A DNA stretch of 64,000 bases from an uncultured Poribacteria bacterium (GCA_958295855.1 OY282383.1:1468481-1532480), one strand, 5' to 3'; shown: positions 43,189 to 53,153, numbered from the stretch's first letter. The notes: generated by a model not told the origin, from the letters alone. Numbers and translations are program-made.

Positions 43189-44073
43189 ATGGATAAAATT
43201 GTTAAAAACCTTGAAAATATGAAAGCTTGGGTTAACTCCAGTTTGCCGCTGCCCTCTGTATTCAAAACGAACGCTGAAGCGATGAGATTCGTTGCTGAAG
43301 TTATGAACCGATGTTTGTACTTGCTCAGGGTAGGCACTGCTTCAGCACCAGATGTGGAGACAGCGAAAACAGGCTACACCAAACCCAATGCAATAATTGT
43401 GGGACACATGGTTCAACTCACGAAATTGTACGAAGGCGCGTTAATCCATATTTGTGGAGCCCAGCCTGAATTAACTCGTATCTTTTTCCGCCCCATCCTT
43501 GAAATTGCAATAGCCACGGTGCACCTTATCAGGTCGAAAGGGCGATGCCAACACAGCACCATCTCGGATGCCTATTTGACCGAATTAAAAACGTATCTCG
43601 GTTTGGAAGATAAAACGAAAGAACAGCCCCTTACGCCAATTGAGCGACGTATCAACAGGTTAATCCTATCTCGGCTAAAAAAAGATGAGATAGCCCGATC
43701 TGAATTGGTGAGGGAAGCCTCTCAAGATATTAATCGAAAAAGTTCGCCGCAATTTTGCGAAAGGCCCGGCTATAATGAAGCTCTGTATCTTTACGTACTC
43801 CATGAAGAAACCGATTGCGTTCGTAGAAACTGGGATGATATCCGTGCAAATCATCTAACCCAAAAGGGCAACTATTACGTGCCTGATTTGAGCATTGACA
43901 AACCAGACCCGAGATTAGGATGTCAGTTAACGCAAGTATGTCTTGAAACCCTTTTAACCTATCTAGACTGGAACAAGTCAGACGCTGATCGCACACTGAC
44001 CTCCATAGTTCAGAAACTACACCAACTTAACACTGCCCTTGATGCTGTACAGGAAACCACGCTTGGAGAATAG
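43189..44073 (+). CDS. DUF5677-like hypothetical protein
   Basis: A 294-aa helical protein. The stretch HMVQLTKLYEGALIHICGAQPELTRIFFRPILEIAIATVHLIRS resembles the DUF5677 pattern (HEPN-like: helical, with an arginine and a glutamate in R-x5-E), which would hint at an RNase or defence role, but the match is by eye only. It is directly followed by the type III methylase gene with a 25-bp gap, so it may belong to the same defence island. Confidence 0.5.
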   Translation: MDKIVKNLENMKAWVNSSLPLPSVFKTNAEAMRFVAEVMNRCLYLLRVGTASAPDVETAKTGYTKPNAIIVGHMVQLTKLYEGALIHICGAQPELTRIFFRPILEIAIATVHLIRSKGRCQHSTISDAYLTELKTYLGLEDKTKEQPLTPIERRINRLILSRLKKDEIARSELVREASQDINRKSSPQFCERPGYNEALYLYVLHEETDCVRRNWDDIRANHLTQKGNYYVPDLSIDKPDPRLGCQLTQVCLETLLTYLDWNKSDADRTLTSIVQKLHQLNTALDAVQETTLGE

Positions 44074-44098
44074 GCAGCGTCTAATTGGAGCCATGCCA

Positions 44099-45925
44099 AT
44101 GACAAAAACCATCGACAAATCCCAAAGAACCACCGCCATTCCCAGCGAGGAACGGCTCCGCCAACTCAAACAGCTTTTCCCTGAATGCCTGACTGAAGGC
44201 GAAGTTGACCCAGAAAAACTGAATAATTTACTATTCTGTGAATCGGGGGGGGGTAATCGCGATAAAAATATTAACGAAATAGATAAAAACGAAAGCTACC
44301 GCTTCACATGGGCAGGCAAGCGTACGGCTATCCGCCTCCTCAACATGCCCACCGAGGCAACGCTAAAACCCTGCCGTGACAACTCTCTTCATTTTGACAC
44401 ATCCCAGAACCTCTTCATTGAGGGCGATAACCTTGAAGTCCTCAAGCTCCTCTATAAACCTTACTTCGGCCGCATCAAAGCTATCTACATCGATCCCCCC
44501 TACAACACCGGCGGCGACTTTGTTTACCCCGACAACTACGCAAAGCCGTTAGATACCTATCTCCAATTATCAGGGCAAATGGATGCCAAAGGCAATTTGC
44601 AAACCAGCAATCCGGAGACGAGCGGCCGCTACCATTCCACGTGGCTTTCTATGATGTATCCGCGCCTCTTCTTGGCGCGCCAACTGCTCACCGATGATGG
44701 CATTATTTTCGTCAGCATTGATGATCGTGAAGTTCACAACCTCCGCCTCATCATGAATGAGATTTTTGGGGAGGAGAATTTCATCGGTGGATTTGTTTGG
44801 CGAAAAAAGGCAGGAGCAGGAGCTGACTCAAAACTATTTTTTAGACAGCACGAACATATTTTGATGTACGCACAGAATATAGGGCGGATTGAGGAACTTT
44901 TTCAACCACTAACGGAAAAACAGCGCAGCGCCTACAAGAACCTGGATAATGACCCACGCGGGCTGTGGGCATCAACAGACCTGACGAGAACCGGTGATAA
45001 CGATCCCGCTCGGATTTACGAAGTGGTTTCACCTACAGGCAAAAAATTTACCCATTGCTGGACCTACACTAAATCGAATTTTCAACAACTCATCGATAAC
45101 AATCTGATCTGGTGGGGTAAAACCGGCAACTCAAAACCGAAAAGAAAACGATTCCTCAAAGACAAAAAAGGACTCACGCCGCGTTCATGGGTAGACATCG
45201 CCTTGACTTCAGATGGAGGACGCGACCTCGAAAAACTAAACCTTTCAGTCTTTGATTATCCGAAGCCGGTGAAACTCATCAAACTCTTCCTACAGATAGC
45301 AACCCATTCAAACGATTTGGTTTTGGACTTTTTCTCAGGTTCCTGCACGACAGCGCAAGCGGTGATGGAGCTCAACCAGGAGGATGGTGGTACCCGGCGG
45401 TTTCTCATGGTGCAATTGCCCGAACCCACACCCGAAAAGTCGGCGGCACGCGCGGCCGGGTTTGAAACTATCGCGGAAATCGGTAAAGAACGGACTCGGC
45501 GTGTTTGTGAGAAGGTGGACACAGGCTTCCGTGTCTTCAAACTCGCCAAATCCAATTACCAGACAGAAAGTGATGTCCAAACCGATGACCCGCAAACCTA
45601 TATTAGCCAGTTGGAGCAGACTCTGGAGCCGCTCCGAGAGGGATGGCGCACAGAGGATGTCCTCTATGAAATCGCGCTCAAGGAGGGGTACCCACTTGAC
45701 AGCATAATAGAAAAGGTTGGAGGGCTTGCGGCAAATACTGTTTTTCACATCACCGCGCCTGATGGAACGCAAACATGCCATGTCTGTTTAGATGGGAAAC
45801 TGGCCGAAACAGATATAGAACGCTTGAGGTTATCAAAAGATTCTGTGTTTATCTGCCGTGATGTTGCGTTAGATGATACGCTCGCAGCGAACCTCGCTTT
45901 GCAATGTCATCTCAAAACAATCTAA
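44099..45925 (+). CDS. Type III restriction-modification methylase subunit, copy 1
   Basis: A 608-aa N6-adenine DNA methyltransferase of beta type. The catalytic DPPYNTG is near residue 140 and the SAM-binding FFSGSCTTAQAV near 420. The start ATGCCAATG has GGAG only 2 bp before the first ATG, so the second (44099) is preferred. It is nearly identical to copy 2 in the first 220 and last 200 residues but unrelated in the middle (residues about 230-400), the target recognition domain. A run of nine G (44245-44253) in codons 49-52 is a candidate phase-variation tract; the frame is on as sequenced. Confidence 0.93.
   Translation: MTKTIDKSQRTTAIPSEERLRQLKQLFPECLTEGEVDPEKLNNLLFCESGGGNRDKNINEIDKNESYRFTWAGKRTAIRLLNMPTEATLKPCRDNSLHFDTSQNLFIEGDNLEVLKLLYKPYFGRIKAIYIDPPYNTGGDFVYPDNYAKPLDTYLQLSGQMDAKGNLQTSNPETSGRYHSTWLSMMYPRLFLARQLLTDDGIIFVSIDDREVHNLRLIMNEIFGEENFIGGFVWRKKAGAGADSKLFFRQHEHILMYAQNIGRIEELFQPLTEKQRSAYKNLDNDPRGLWASTDLTRTGDNDPARIYEVVSPTGKKFTHCWTYTKSNFQQLIDNNLIWWGKTGNSKPKRKRFLKDKKGLTPRSWVDIALTSDGGRDLEKLNLSVFDYPKPVKLIKLFLQIATHSNDLVLDFFSGSCTTAQAVMELNQEDGGTRRFLMVQLPEPTPEKSAARAAGFETIAEIGKERTRRVCEKVDTGFRVFKLAKSNYQTESDVQTDDPQTYISQLEQTLEPLREGWRTEDVLYEIALKEGYPLDSIIEKVGGLAANTVFHITAPDGTQTCHVCLDGKLAETDIERLRLSKDSVFICRDVALDDTLAANLALQCHLKTI
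44245..44253 (+). repeat. G9 homopolymer in mod copy 1
   Basis: Encodes SGGG (CESGGGNRD), where mod copy 2 reads CESGENRD with only three G. Slippage by one base would stop translation early in the protein, the usual layout of phase-variable type III mod genes. Confidence 0.7.
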
Positions 45926-45982
45926 GTAACGGAAACCTGGGATGTCTAACACCCCAAGCAATTACATTTTGGAGCCATGCCA

Positions 45983-47833
45983 ATGACAAAAACCATAGAC
46001 AAAGCCCAAAGAACCACCGCCATTCCGAACGATGAGCGGCTCCGCCAACTCAAGCAACTTTTCCCTGAATGCATTACCGAAGGCGAAGTTGACCCGGAAA
46101 AACTGAATAATTTACTATTCTGTGAATCGGGAGAAAATCGCGATAAAAATGTCAACGAAATAGATAAGAACGAAAGCTACCGCTTCACATGGGCAGGCAA
46201 GCGTACGGCTATCCGCCTCCTCAACATGCCCACCGAGGCAACGCTAAAACCCTGCCGTGACGACTCTCTTCACTTTGACACAGCCCAGAACCTCTTCATT
46301 GAGGGGGATAACCTTGAAGTCCTCAAACTCCTCTATAAGCCTTACTTCGGCCGCATCAAAGCTATCTATATCGATCCGCCCTACAACACCGGCAACGACT
46401 TCGTCTACCCCGACAACTATGCCAAGCCGTTAGATACCTATCTCCAAGTGTCAGGGCAAATGGATACTGAAGGCAATTTGCAAACTAGCAATCCGGAGAC
46501 GAGCGGCCGCTACCATTCCACGTGGCTTTCTATGATGTATCCGCGCCTCTTCTTGGCGCGCCAACTGCTCACCGATGATGGCATCATCTTTGTCAGCATT
46601 GATGATCATGAGGTTCACAATCTCCGACTCCTAATGAATGAGGTTTTTGGCGAAGAAAATTTCATGCAACAGTTAATTTGGCAAAGGAATAGTGGTGGTG
46701 GTAACAATATGAAACACATTGCGACTAACCACGAATATATCCTCATGTATGCGAGAAGCCAAGAGGCGATTGGTAAAATGAGAAGGCCATTAACTGAAGA
46801 TGAACAAGCGGACTACAAGGAAAAAGATGAGCATTACGCGACGCTCGGCCCGTACAAAACTTTCCGTCTGGAGGCACCCCTCAGACATCAACGCGAAACC
46901 CGCCGATATGAAATTGAATGTCCCGACGGATCTAAGATTTTGAGGTACTGGGCATGGTCAGAATCGCGTTTTCTTCGCTGGAGGGCAGAAAATAAAATCA
47001 TTTTCAAACAGAATCAGAAAGGAGAATGGCATGTAGCATACAAACATTATCTAAACTCTTCCACACGAGTGTTGCGAAGTTTGCTAACCGATATGGAACA
47101 AACTAGTCACGGAACGGCACAACTTCGTGAACTTTTCGAGAGAGATGATGTTTTTATTTTTGATTTTCCCAAGCCGGTAGGTTTAATCAAACGTCTCCTC
47201 CAATTCAGCACCACTCCTGATTCCATTGTTTTAGATTTCTTCGCGGGTTCTTGTACGACAGCGCAAGCGGTGACGGAGCTCAATCGAGAAGACAATGGCA
47301 ATCGTCAGTTTATCATGGTACAACTGCCTGAACGCACTCCTGATAAATCAGGCGCACGGAATGCCGGGTTTGAAACTATCGCGGAAATCGGTAAAGAACG
47401 GACTCGGCGTGTTTGTGAGAAGGTGGGCACAGGCTTCCGTGTCTTCAAACTCGCAGAATCCAATTACCAGACAGAAAGTGATGTCCAAACCGATAACCCG
47501 CAAACCTATATTCGCCAGTTGGAGGAGACTTTGGACCCGCTCCGAGAGGGATGGCGCACAGAGGATGTCCTTTATGAAATCGCGCTCAAGGAGGGGTACC
47601 CACTTGATAGCACAATTGCGCCGGTCGAAGGACTCGCAACAAATACCGTTTTTCACATCACCGCGCCTGATGGAACGCAAGCGTGCCATGTCTGTTTAGA
47701 TGGGGAACTGACTGAAACAGATATAGAATGCTTGAGGTTATCAAAAGATTCCGTGTTTATCTGCCGTGATGTTGCGTTAGATGATACGCTCGCAGCGAAC
47801 CTCGCTTTGCAATGTTATCTCAAAACAATCTGA
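45983..47833 (+). CDS. Type III restriction-modification methylase subunit, copy 2
   Basis: A 616-aa paralogue of copy 1 in the same direction. DPPYNTGNDFVYPDNY and the C-terminal FFAGSCTTAQAV are conserved. The middle part (ENFMQQLIWQRNSGGGNN through RDDVFIFDF) differs from copy 1, so it should methylate a different sequence. The repeat extends upstream into TTGGAGCCATGCCAATG. There is no long G tract here. It is followed by the single Res gene after 21 bp. Confidence 0.93.
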   Translation: MTKTIDKAQRTTAIPNDERLRQLKQLFPECITEGEVDPEKLNNLLFCESGENRDKNVNEIDKNESYRFTWAGKRTAIRLLNMPTEATLKPCRDDSLHFDTAQNLFIEGDNLEVLKLLYKPYFGRIKAIYIDPPYNTGNDFVYPDNYAKPLDTYLQVSGQMDTEGNLQTSNPETSGRYHSTWLSMMYPRLFLARQLLTDDGIIFVSIDDHEVHNLRLLMNEVFGEENFMQQLIWQRNSGGGNNMKHIATNHEYILMYARSQEAIGKMRRPLTEDEQADYKEKDEHYATLGPYKTFRLEAPLRHQRETRRYEIECPDGSKILRYWAWSESRFLRWRAENKIIFKQNQKGEWHVAYKHYLNSSTRVLRSLLTDMEQTSHGTAQLRELFERDDVFIFDFPKPVGLIKRLLQFSTTPDSIVLDFFAGSCTTAQAVTELNREDNGNRQFIMVQLPERTPDKSGARNAGFETIAEIGKERTRRVCEKVGTGFRVFKLAESNYQTESDVQTDNPQTYIRQLEETLDPLREGWRTEDVLYEIALKEGYPLDSTIAPVEGLATNTVFHITAPDGTQACHVCLDGELTETDIECLRLSKDSVFICRDVALDDTLAANLALQCYLKTI

Positions 47834-47854
47834 ATATGCGAAAAGGAGAAGAAA

Positions 47855-50503
47855 TTGCAGTTTGAATTTGATGCCAACCAAGCCTATCAACGCGATGCCA
47901 TTGATGCTGTTGTCAAATTGTTTGATGGACAAAGCCGCGTTCAGACAGAGCTGAAATTCAGCGGTGACACCAACTTTACCGCGATACCCAACCGTCTTGA
48001 CTTAGATTCAGCACAAATAGATGCTAATTTACAACGGATTCAGGCAGGGAACGCCGTAGTCGGAGGGACACCGGTGCGAAATGGGTTTCCAAACTTTTCC
48101 GTGGAGATGGAAACAGGCACCGGCAAAACCTATATCTACCTGCGAACCGTTTTGGAACTTTTCCAGCAGTATGGCATGCGTAAATTCATCGTTGTAGTAC
48201 CATCTGTTGCGATTCGCGAGGGTGTGGTGAAAACGCTCCAAATAACAGAAGCACACTTCAAAAACCTATATCAGAATCTGCCATATCGATACTGCGTTTA
48301 CGATTCCTCGAAGTTGGCCCAAGTCCGGCAATTTGCCCTGTCGGATAGCGTTGAAATTATGGTGATGACGCTCGCATCGTTCAACAAAGCATCAAACGTA
48401 ATCCGCCAAAGCACCGACTGGTTGCAGGGCGAAACACCCATCCACCTCATCCAAGCGACACGTCCGATTCTCATTTTAGATGAACCGCAACGGATGGAGA
48501 GCACCCTCAGCGTTGAATCGCTTTCCAGTCTCTCTCCACTGTTCGCCTTGCGGTATAGTGCCACGCACCGGAATCCGTATCACCTCGTTTACCGCTTAAC
48601 GCCTTATGATGCCTATCGCGAACGCTTGGTTAAACAGATAGAAGTTGCCGGGGTTGAAGAAAGCACCAATACAAACCTTGCTTTTATTGCGGTGAAGAGC
48701 ATTCAGAGCCAGAAAACCCGCGTGACAGCGAAACTCGTAGTACATAAATTGCAGAAGAATAACACCGTAAAGCGGACGACGCTCACCGTTAAGAAAGGCG
48801 ATGATTTGGGAACGCCGCAGAAGACGCATCTGCCCGAGTATGAAGGCTACCGTGTCAGCGAGATTGATCAGCGTTGGGGGTATGTCCGTTTTGAAAACGG
48901 TGTGGAAGTGAAAGAAGGCGAATCCCACGGCGCAGATAAATCGGCGATTTTTGAGGCACAAATCCGGTATACGATAGAGGAGCATTTTCGGAAGCAGGGA
49001 CACCTCAAAGCACATAATATTAAAGTGCTCTCTCTTTTCTTCATTGATAAGGTCGACAATTATGCCAGCGAGGATGGAATTATCCGTCAACTGTTTGACA
49101 AATGTTTCAACGAGTTGAAGCAAGAAGATAGGTATGCAGCGTGGCGAGAGAAACTGCCTGAGGAGGTGCAAGCCGCCTATTTTGCGGAAAGCCGAAAACG
49201 AACCGGGGAAATAGTCTATGAAGACAGCAAAACTGGGGAAGCAAAAAAGGATAGCGAAGCGTATCAGTTGATTATGAAGGACAAGGAGCGGTTGCTGTCG
49301 TTTGAGGAGCCGACATGCTTTATCTTTTCACATTCTGCCCTGCGTGAAGGGTGGGACAGCCCAAATGTCTTCCAGATTTGCACACTGAACCAGACCGTCT
49401 CCGAGATGAAGAAACGGCAGGAGATCGGGCGTGGGGTGCGGCTCGCTGTCAATCAAGAGGGGAAACGGGTGCATGATGAAAAACTCAATGTGCTCACTGT
49501 CGTTGCCAACGAGAGTTATACCAATTACGTTCAGCAACTTCAAACTGAAGTTCGGGAAGAGCTCGGAGCTGCCGATAGTGCTCTCAAACCGCAGAATGCG
49601 AGGAAGCGCGGTGTGGCAAAACGTAAGAAGGCCATGATGCTCACACCGGAATTTAAAGCACTCTGGGAACGGATAAAACACAAAACCCGATACAAAGTAG
49701 ACATCGACACGGAGAAGTTGATTGCCGAAGTTGCCGATGCATTAGATGAAACTGACATCCAACTTCCCGAACTCGCTATTAGAAGGGGCAGAATCGTACT
49801 TAACGAAGAAAGCAGATTTGAGGTTCAGCACACCGGAGAGGGCAGCTTTGCATATCGCTTGTCGGGCCGCGCAAGCGTTTTGAAGTTAATTGAGCATCGT
49901 TTAGCACACACCACACCTGCGATGAAACTGACGCGTCGCACCCTTCTGGAGATTCTCAAGCGCACAGAAAGTCAGCACGCTGCCCTATACAATCCGCCTG
50001 AATTCGCCAAGGTTATGATTGCACACATCAGGGAGAAGATTACGCACCAACTGATTGATGGCATAAAGTACGAGAAAATCGGCGAGGCGTACGAGATGTG
50101 TCAATTCGATGGCGAGCTGGAGAGTTGGAAGGACTGCATGGTCCCTGCGTCACGATGCATCTATGATCACGTGATATGGGATTCGGGAGTTGAAAAGGAA
50201 TTCGTTGAGGGGTTAGAAGGGCGAGACGACATCAAACTCTACGTGAAACTTCCCGCTTTCTTCACCGTGCCGACGCCGATCGGCGATTACAATCCGGATT
50301 GGGCGATAGTCAAAGAAAAGCGGGATGCGTACGGTAAACCTACCGGTGAAGAGAATCTCTATCTGGTACATGAGACCAAGGGTACAGAAGACTTAGCGGT
50401 GCTCCGTCCCAGTGAGAAACAGAAAATTCGCTGCGGGGAACGCCATTTCCGCGATGCACTTGGTGTTGATTACAACGTTAGCATTTCAGCAATGGATCTC
50501 TAA
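47855..50503 (+). CDS. Type III restriction enzyme Res subunit
   Basis: An 882-aa helicase-nuclease. Walker A is METGTGKTYIY (about residue 85), motif II LDEPQRMES, and motif VI RQEIGRGVRLAV. The C-terminus carries the PD-(D/E)xK nuclease: YNPDWAIV, then VHETKG. It starts with TTG behind AAAAGGAGAAG. It works only as a complex with a Mod subunit; here two Mod genes precede it, so either may direct it. Typical length. Confidence 0.94.
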   Translation: MQFEFDANQAYQRDAIDAVVKLFDGQSRVQTELKFSGDTNFTAIPNRLDLDSAQIDANLQRIQAGNAVVGGTPVRNGFPNFSVEMETGTGKTYIYLRTVLELFQQYGMRKFIVVVPSVAIREGVVKTLQITEAHFKNLYQNLPYRYCVYDSSKLAQVRQFALSDSVEIMVMTLASFNKASNVIRQSTDWLQGETPIHLIQATRPILILDEPQRMESTLSVESLSSLSPLFALRYSATHRNPYHLVYRLTPYDAYRERLVKQIEVAGVEESTNTNLAFIAVKSIQSQKTRVTAKLVVHKLQKNNTVKRTTLTVKKGDDLGTPQKTHLPEYEGYRVSEIDQRWGYVRFENGVEVKEGESHGADKSAIFEAQIRYTIEEHFRKQGHLKAHNIKVLSLFFIDKVDNYASEDGIIRQLFDKCFNELKQEDRYAAWREKLPEEVQAAYFAESRKRTGEIVYEDSKTGEAKKDSEAYQLIMKDKERLLSFEEPTCFIFSHSALREGWDSPNVFQICTLNQTVSEMKKRQEIGRGVRLAVNQEGKRVHDEKLNVLTVVANESYTNYVQQLQTEVREELGAADSALKPQNARKRGVAKRKKAMMLTPEFKALWERIKHKTRYKVDIDTEKLIAEVADALDETDIQLPELAIRRGRIVLNEESRFEVQHTGEGSFAYRLSGRASVLKLIEHRLAHTTPAMKLTRRTLLEILKRTESQHAALYNPPEFAKVMIAHIREKITHQLIDGIKYEKIGEAYEMCQFDGELESWKDCMVPASRCIYDHVIWDSGVEKEFVEGLEGRDDIKLYVKLPAFFTVPTPIGDYNPDWAIVKEKRDAYGKPTGEENLYLVHETKGTEDLAVLRPSEKQKIRCGERHFRDALGVDYNVSISAMDL

Positions 50504-50545
50504 ATACGGTATTTTCTGGCAGGTGCAACTTTCCAAAAGGGTCCG

Positions 50546-50875
50546 CTATGCGGCAATTTCAGAATCTTCGGGCTCTATGGAAAGCATATCAGCGGTGTAC
50601 GAATCAATATGTTCATTGACAGCGGAACGCTCCATGCGGGGACCCAACAGGAACTCCAAGAGAACATCCAACGCCCTCTCAGCGAGTTTGCCGATAGTGC
50701 CTTGTGCTTCTACTACATTTCGCATGGAGAGCAATAGCATTTCGATGTCGCCATCCTTCTCATAATTCTCTAACGAGATTTCCAAATAGTGTTCTGCGGA
50801 CTCCGGGTCCGAGAGGAGTTCAAGAAGATAGTCTTTGAAACTGGTTGTACGCTTAAGGATAACTTCTCTATTCAT
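50546..50875 (-). CDS. HigA-like antitoxin / antidote protein
   Basis: A 109-aa protein, MNREVILKRTTSFKDYLLELLSDPESAEHYLEISLENYEKDGDIEMLLLSMRNVVEAQG, typical of the N-terminal part of addiction-module antidotes that pair with RelE/HigB toxins. The helix-turn-helix that normally follows the AQG-x-x-KLAE motif is not visible; the sequence continues ERALDVLLEFLLGPRMERSA, so the C-terminal half is divergent or frame-altered. It overlaps the toxin gene end by 8 bp, in the reverse-order (toxin first) layout. Confidence 0.7.
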   Translation of the reverse strand: MNREVILKRTTSFKDYLLELLSDPESAEHYLEISLENYEKDGDIEMLLLSMRNVVEAQGTIGKLAERALDVLLEFLLGPRMERSAVNEHIDSYTADMLSIEPEDSEIAA

Positions 50876-51209
50876 AAGTACTGTTCCTAAATTCATTCCA
50901 ATAATTTTGAGCTTTCTCAATATCCCGCTTTTGTGTCCTCTTTGTCCCGCCACAAAGCAAGATAACGGTGTCTTCAGAGGAAACAACACCAAAGTAAACC
51001 CGATACCCAGGCCCATAATGGATTCTCAATTCGTACAAATTCCCCTTCAAACTTTTGAAATCACCGGGATTACCTTGCTGCAAACGCTCAATCCGTGTAG
51101 CAATAGTTAACTGCGTCCTTTTGTCTCGGATTTGTCCTAACCATTGCTCGAAAGGATTACGACCATTTGGTGCAATATAGTTGCGTACCTCTCTAGCTCT
51201 CGCTTCCAT
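50868..51209 (-). CDS. RelE/HigB-type toxin (phage-derived Gp49-like)
   Basis: A 113-aa putative ribosome-dependent mRNA interferase. The VRNYIAPNGRNPFEQWLGQIRDKRTQLTIATRIERLQQGNPGDFKSLKGNLYELRIHYGPGYRVYFG pattern and the C-terminal LLCGGTKRTQKRDIEKAQNYWNEF are characteristic of the addiction-module killer family. First gene of the minus-strand pair with the antitoxin. Confidence 0.85.
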   Translation of the reverse strand: MEARAREVRNYIAPNGRNPFEQWLGQIRDKRTQLTIATRIERLQQGNPGDFKSLKGNLYELRIHYGPGYRVYFGVVSSEDTVILLCGGTKRTQKRDIEKAQNYWNEFRNSTYE

Positions 51210-51265
51210 GTCTTAAATATAATACATTTTTGCTGAGTTGTCAAGCGATAAATCAAAAACCAAAA

Positions 51266-51295
51266 TTAGCAAAATATTTTCATTTCTGCTATAAT
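51266..51295 (+). promoter_or_regulatory. Promoter of the DUF3179 gene
   Basis: TTAGCA (51266-51271), 18 bp, TATAAT (51290-51295), about 60 bp before the ATG at 51356. Confidence 0.5.
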
Positions 51296-51355
51296 TTCTT
51301 CAACTAATATTTTGTGTTACCAAAAAACACTAACTTTCCCATCAGGATCTTAACC

Positions 51356-52384
51356 ATGAAAAACGACACCCTCCACCTCTCATTACTACTTTTTGTCATC
51401 CTATGCGCGACAGGAGCAGATTATACTGACGACGCGATCCGAACCCTATTGCCTTTTGATGCCATCCCTGCCATTACAAATCCACAATTTGTCACTGCCA
51501 ATGAGGCAAAATTAGACGCGGATGCCCCTGTCATCGGCGCGACCTTTAACAACGAGAGCCACGCCTATTCGCTCTATCTGCTGAACGGACACGAAATTGT
51601 CAACGACGTTGTCGGTGGACAGGAAATCGCCACCACGTGGTGACCGTTGTGCAAAACGGCTATCGTGTATAGCCGAGAGCTTGAAGGGAAAACCTACACC
51701 TTTGGTGTCAGTGGGAAGTTATGGCGAGACGCGCTGTTGATGTACGACCATCAGACCCGTTCTCTCTGGTCGCATATTACAGGGGAAGCGATACAGGGAC
51801 CCCTCAAGGGCAAGCAGTTAAAAACGCTTGCCGCCATGCCTCAGATAGCGTGGAAAACATGGCGGACGAACTACCCAAAAACGCGTGTGCTGTCCGTGCC
51901 ATCTAGGGATGGGATGCACAAAAGCCAAAATCGAGATGTCTACGCAGACTACCACGCTAGCCGGCGCACAGGTGTGAGCGGGATGGACTACACGGACAAC
52001 AGGCTGCCTAATAAATCCCTCGTGCTCGGGGTGCAAGTTGCGGATAAAAATGGGGTGGTGCACTATCGTGCATATCCGCTCACGCAGTTTGAGGAAAAGT
52101 CTTTAATCAACGATACGCTTAGCGGTGTTCCGATGTTAGTCTTTCATGACAAAGATTCGTTTGCAACGGCGGTTTTTACGCGGGCAGTGGATGATAACGT
52201 GCGAACCTTTACGCCTCAGGACAGTTATTTCGCCCAAGACAATTCTGGTACACGCTGGAATCTCATTAGAGGCGAAGCAACAGCCGGTAAAGACAAGGGC
52301 GTGCGTTTGGAGCGTCTGCCTGCTGTCAACATCTATTGGTTCGCTTGGGCACGCTACCATCCTGAGACAACGATTTATCGTTAG
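51356..52384 (+). CDS. DUF3179 protein with in-frame TGA at a CxxC cysteine (pseudogene or selenoprotein)
   Basis: A 342-codon frame with one internal TGA (51641-51643, codon 96). A signal peptide (residues 1-20) and NDVVGGQEIATTW precede it; PLCKTAIVYSRELEGKTYTFGVSGKLWRDALLMYDHQTRSLW follows. In DUF3179 proteins the motif reads TWCPLCGTA, so the TGA stands exactly at the first Cys. The remaining 246 codons are undamaged and well conserved. A 7-bp stem (51657-51663/51669-51675) with loop CGTGT lies 13 nt after the TGA, a possible SECIS. Nonsense mutation (TGC to TGA) and selenocysteine are both possible. Confidence 0.8.
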
Positions 52385-52391
52385 CGAGTTG

Positions 52392-53153
52392 TCAACCGTC
52401 CAATTCAACGGTTTCCCCTGCCATATTCCTATACATCGTCGGGCGAATCACCAGTTCTGGAATGTTGCTCCGCTGCGGTAACGTCGCGATGAGATGGATG
52501 GCCGCTGAGGTTTCGGCAACGTCTACCATCGTAGCGCGCGCAGCAGCATCCGGTGGAATCGGGCGTTTGTCCAGGATGGGCGTGGCTACTTCACCGGGAA
52601 CAACCACACTGGCTCGGATGCCTGTGTTCCTTAAATCGACATTGAGAAATTCGGTGAAGTTGATAACTGCCGCTTTCGCCGCACCGTAAGCGAAACCGCT
52701 AAAGGGACCCGGCGTAACCGCCGCAAGCGACGAAATATTGATAATCGTCCCGGATTTTGCTTTCAACATCGCTGGCACAACCGCTTTCGTACAGAAAAAT
52801 GTGCCGATAAGGTTAGAATCAATAACCGAGCGCATCTCCTCAGGTGGCGTATTGAGAAGCCTGCGGTGATGCGAACTGTGCCCCGCATTGTTGACCAAAA
52901 CATCAATCCGCCCGAATTGCTCAAGTACGTCGTCAACCATCTGTTGTACAGCATCATAGTCTGCTACATCAAGGGCGTAGGGCAGCGCGGTGCCTCCTTC
53001 TGCTGCAATTTCAGCTTGAACAGCATTTAACTTCGCTTGTGTTCTCCCGACAATGACAACTGCGGCACCGTCTCGCGCCAGCGTGAGGGCGGCATCGCGG
53101 CCAATACCGCTTCCACCTCCTGTGATGATACATACATTTCCTTTTAAGCTCAT
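52392..53153 (-). CDS. Short-chain dehydrogenase/reductase
   Basis: A 253-aa classical SDR. The N-terminal GGGSGIGRDAALTLARDG is the cofactor loop, NNAGHSS the conserved NAG, and YGAAKAA the catalytic Tyr-x3-Lys. Its start overlaps the stop of the PhyH gene upstream on the same strand, so they form an operon. Probably NAD(P)-dependent oxidation of a hydroxylated product, perhaps made by the PhyH enzyme (inference). Confidence 0.93.
   Translation of the reverse strand: MSLKGNVCIITGGGSGIGRDAALTLARDGAAVVIVGRTQAKLNAVQAEIAAEGGTALPYALDVADYDAVQQMVDDVLEQFGRIDVLVNNAGHSSHHRRLLNTPPEEMRSVIDSNLIGTFFCTKAVVPAMLKAKSGTIINISSLAAVTPGPFSGFAYGAAKAAVINFTEFLNVDLRNTGIRASVVVPGEVATPILDKRPIPPDAAARATMVDVAETSAAIHLIATLPQRSNIPELVIRPTMYRNMAGETVELDG

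Noticed and set aside
50546..51016. Antitoxin start at 51016 giving 156 aa
   Set aside because: The extra N-terminus overlaps the toxin gene and lacks antitoxin-like sequence; MNREVIL at 50875 is the usual start of the family.
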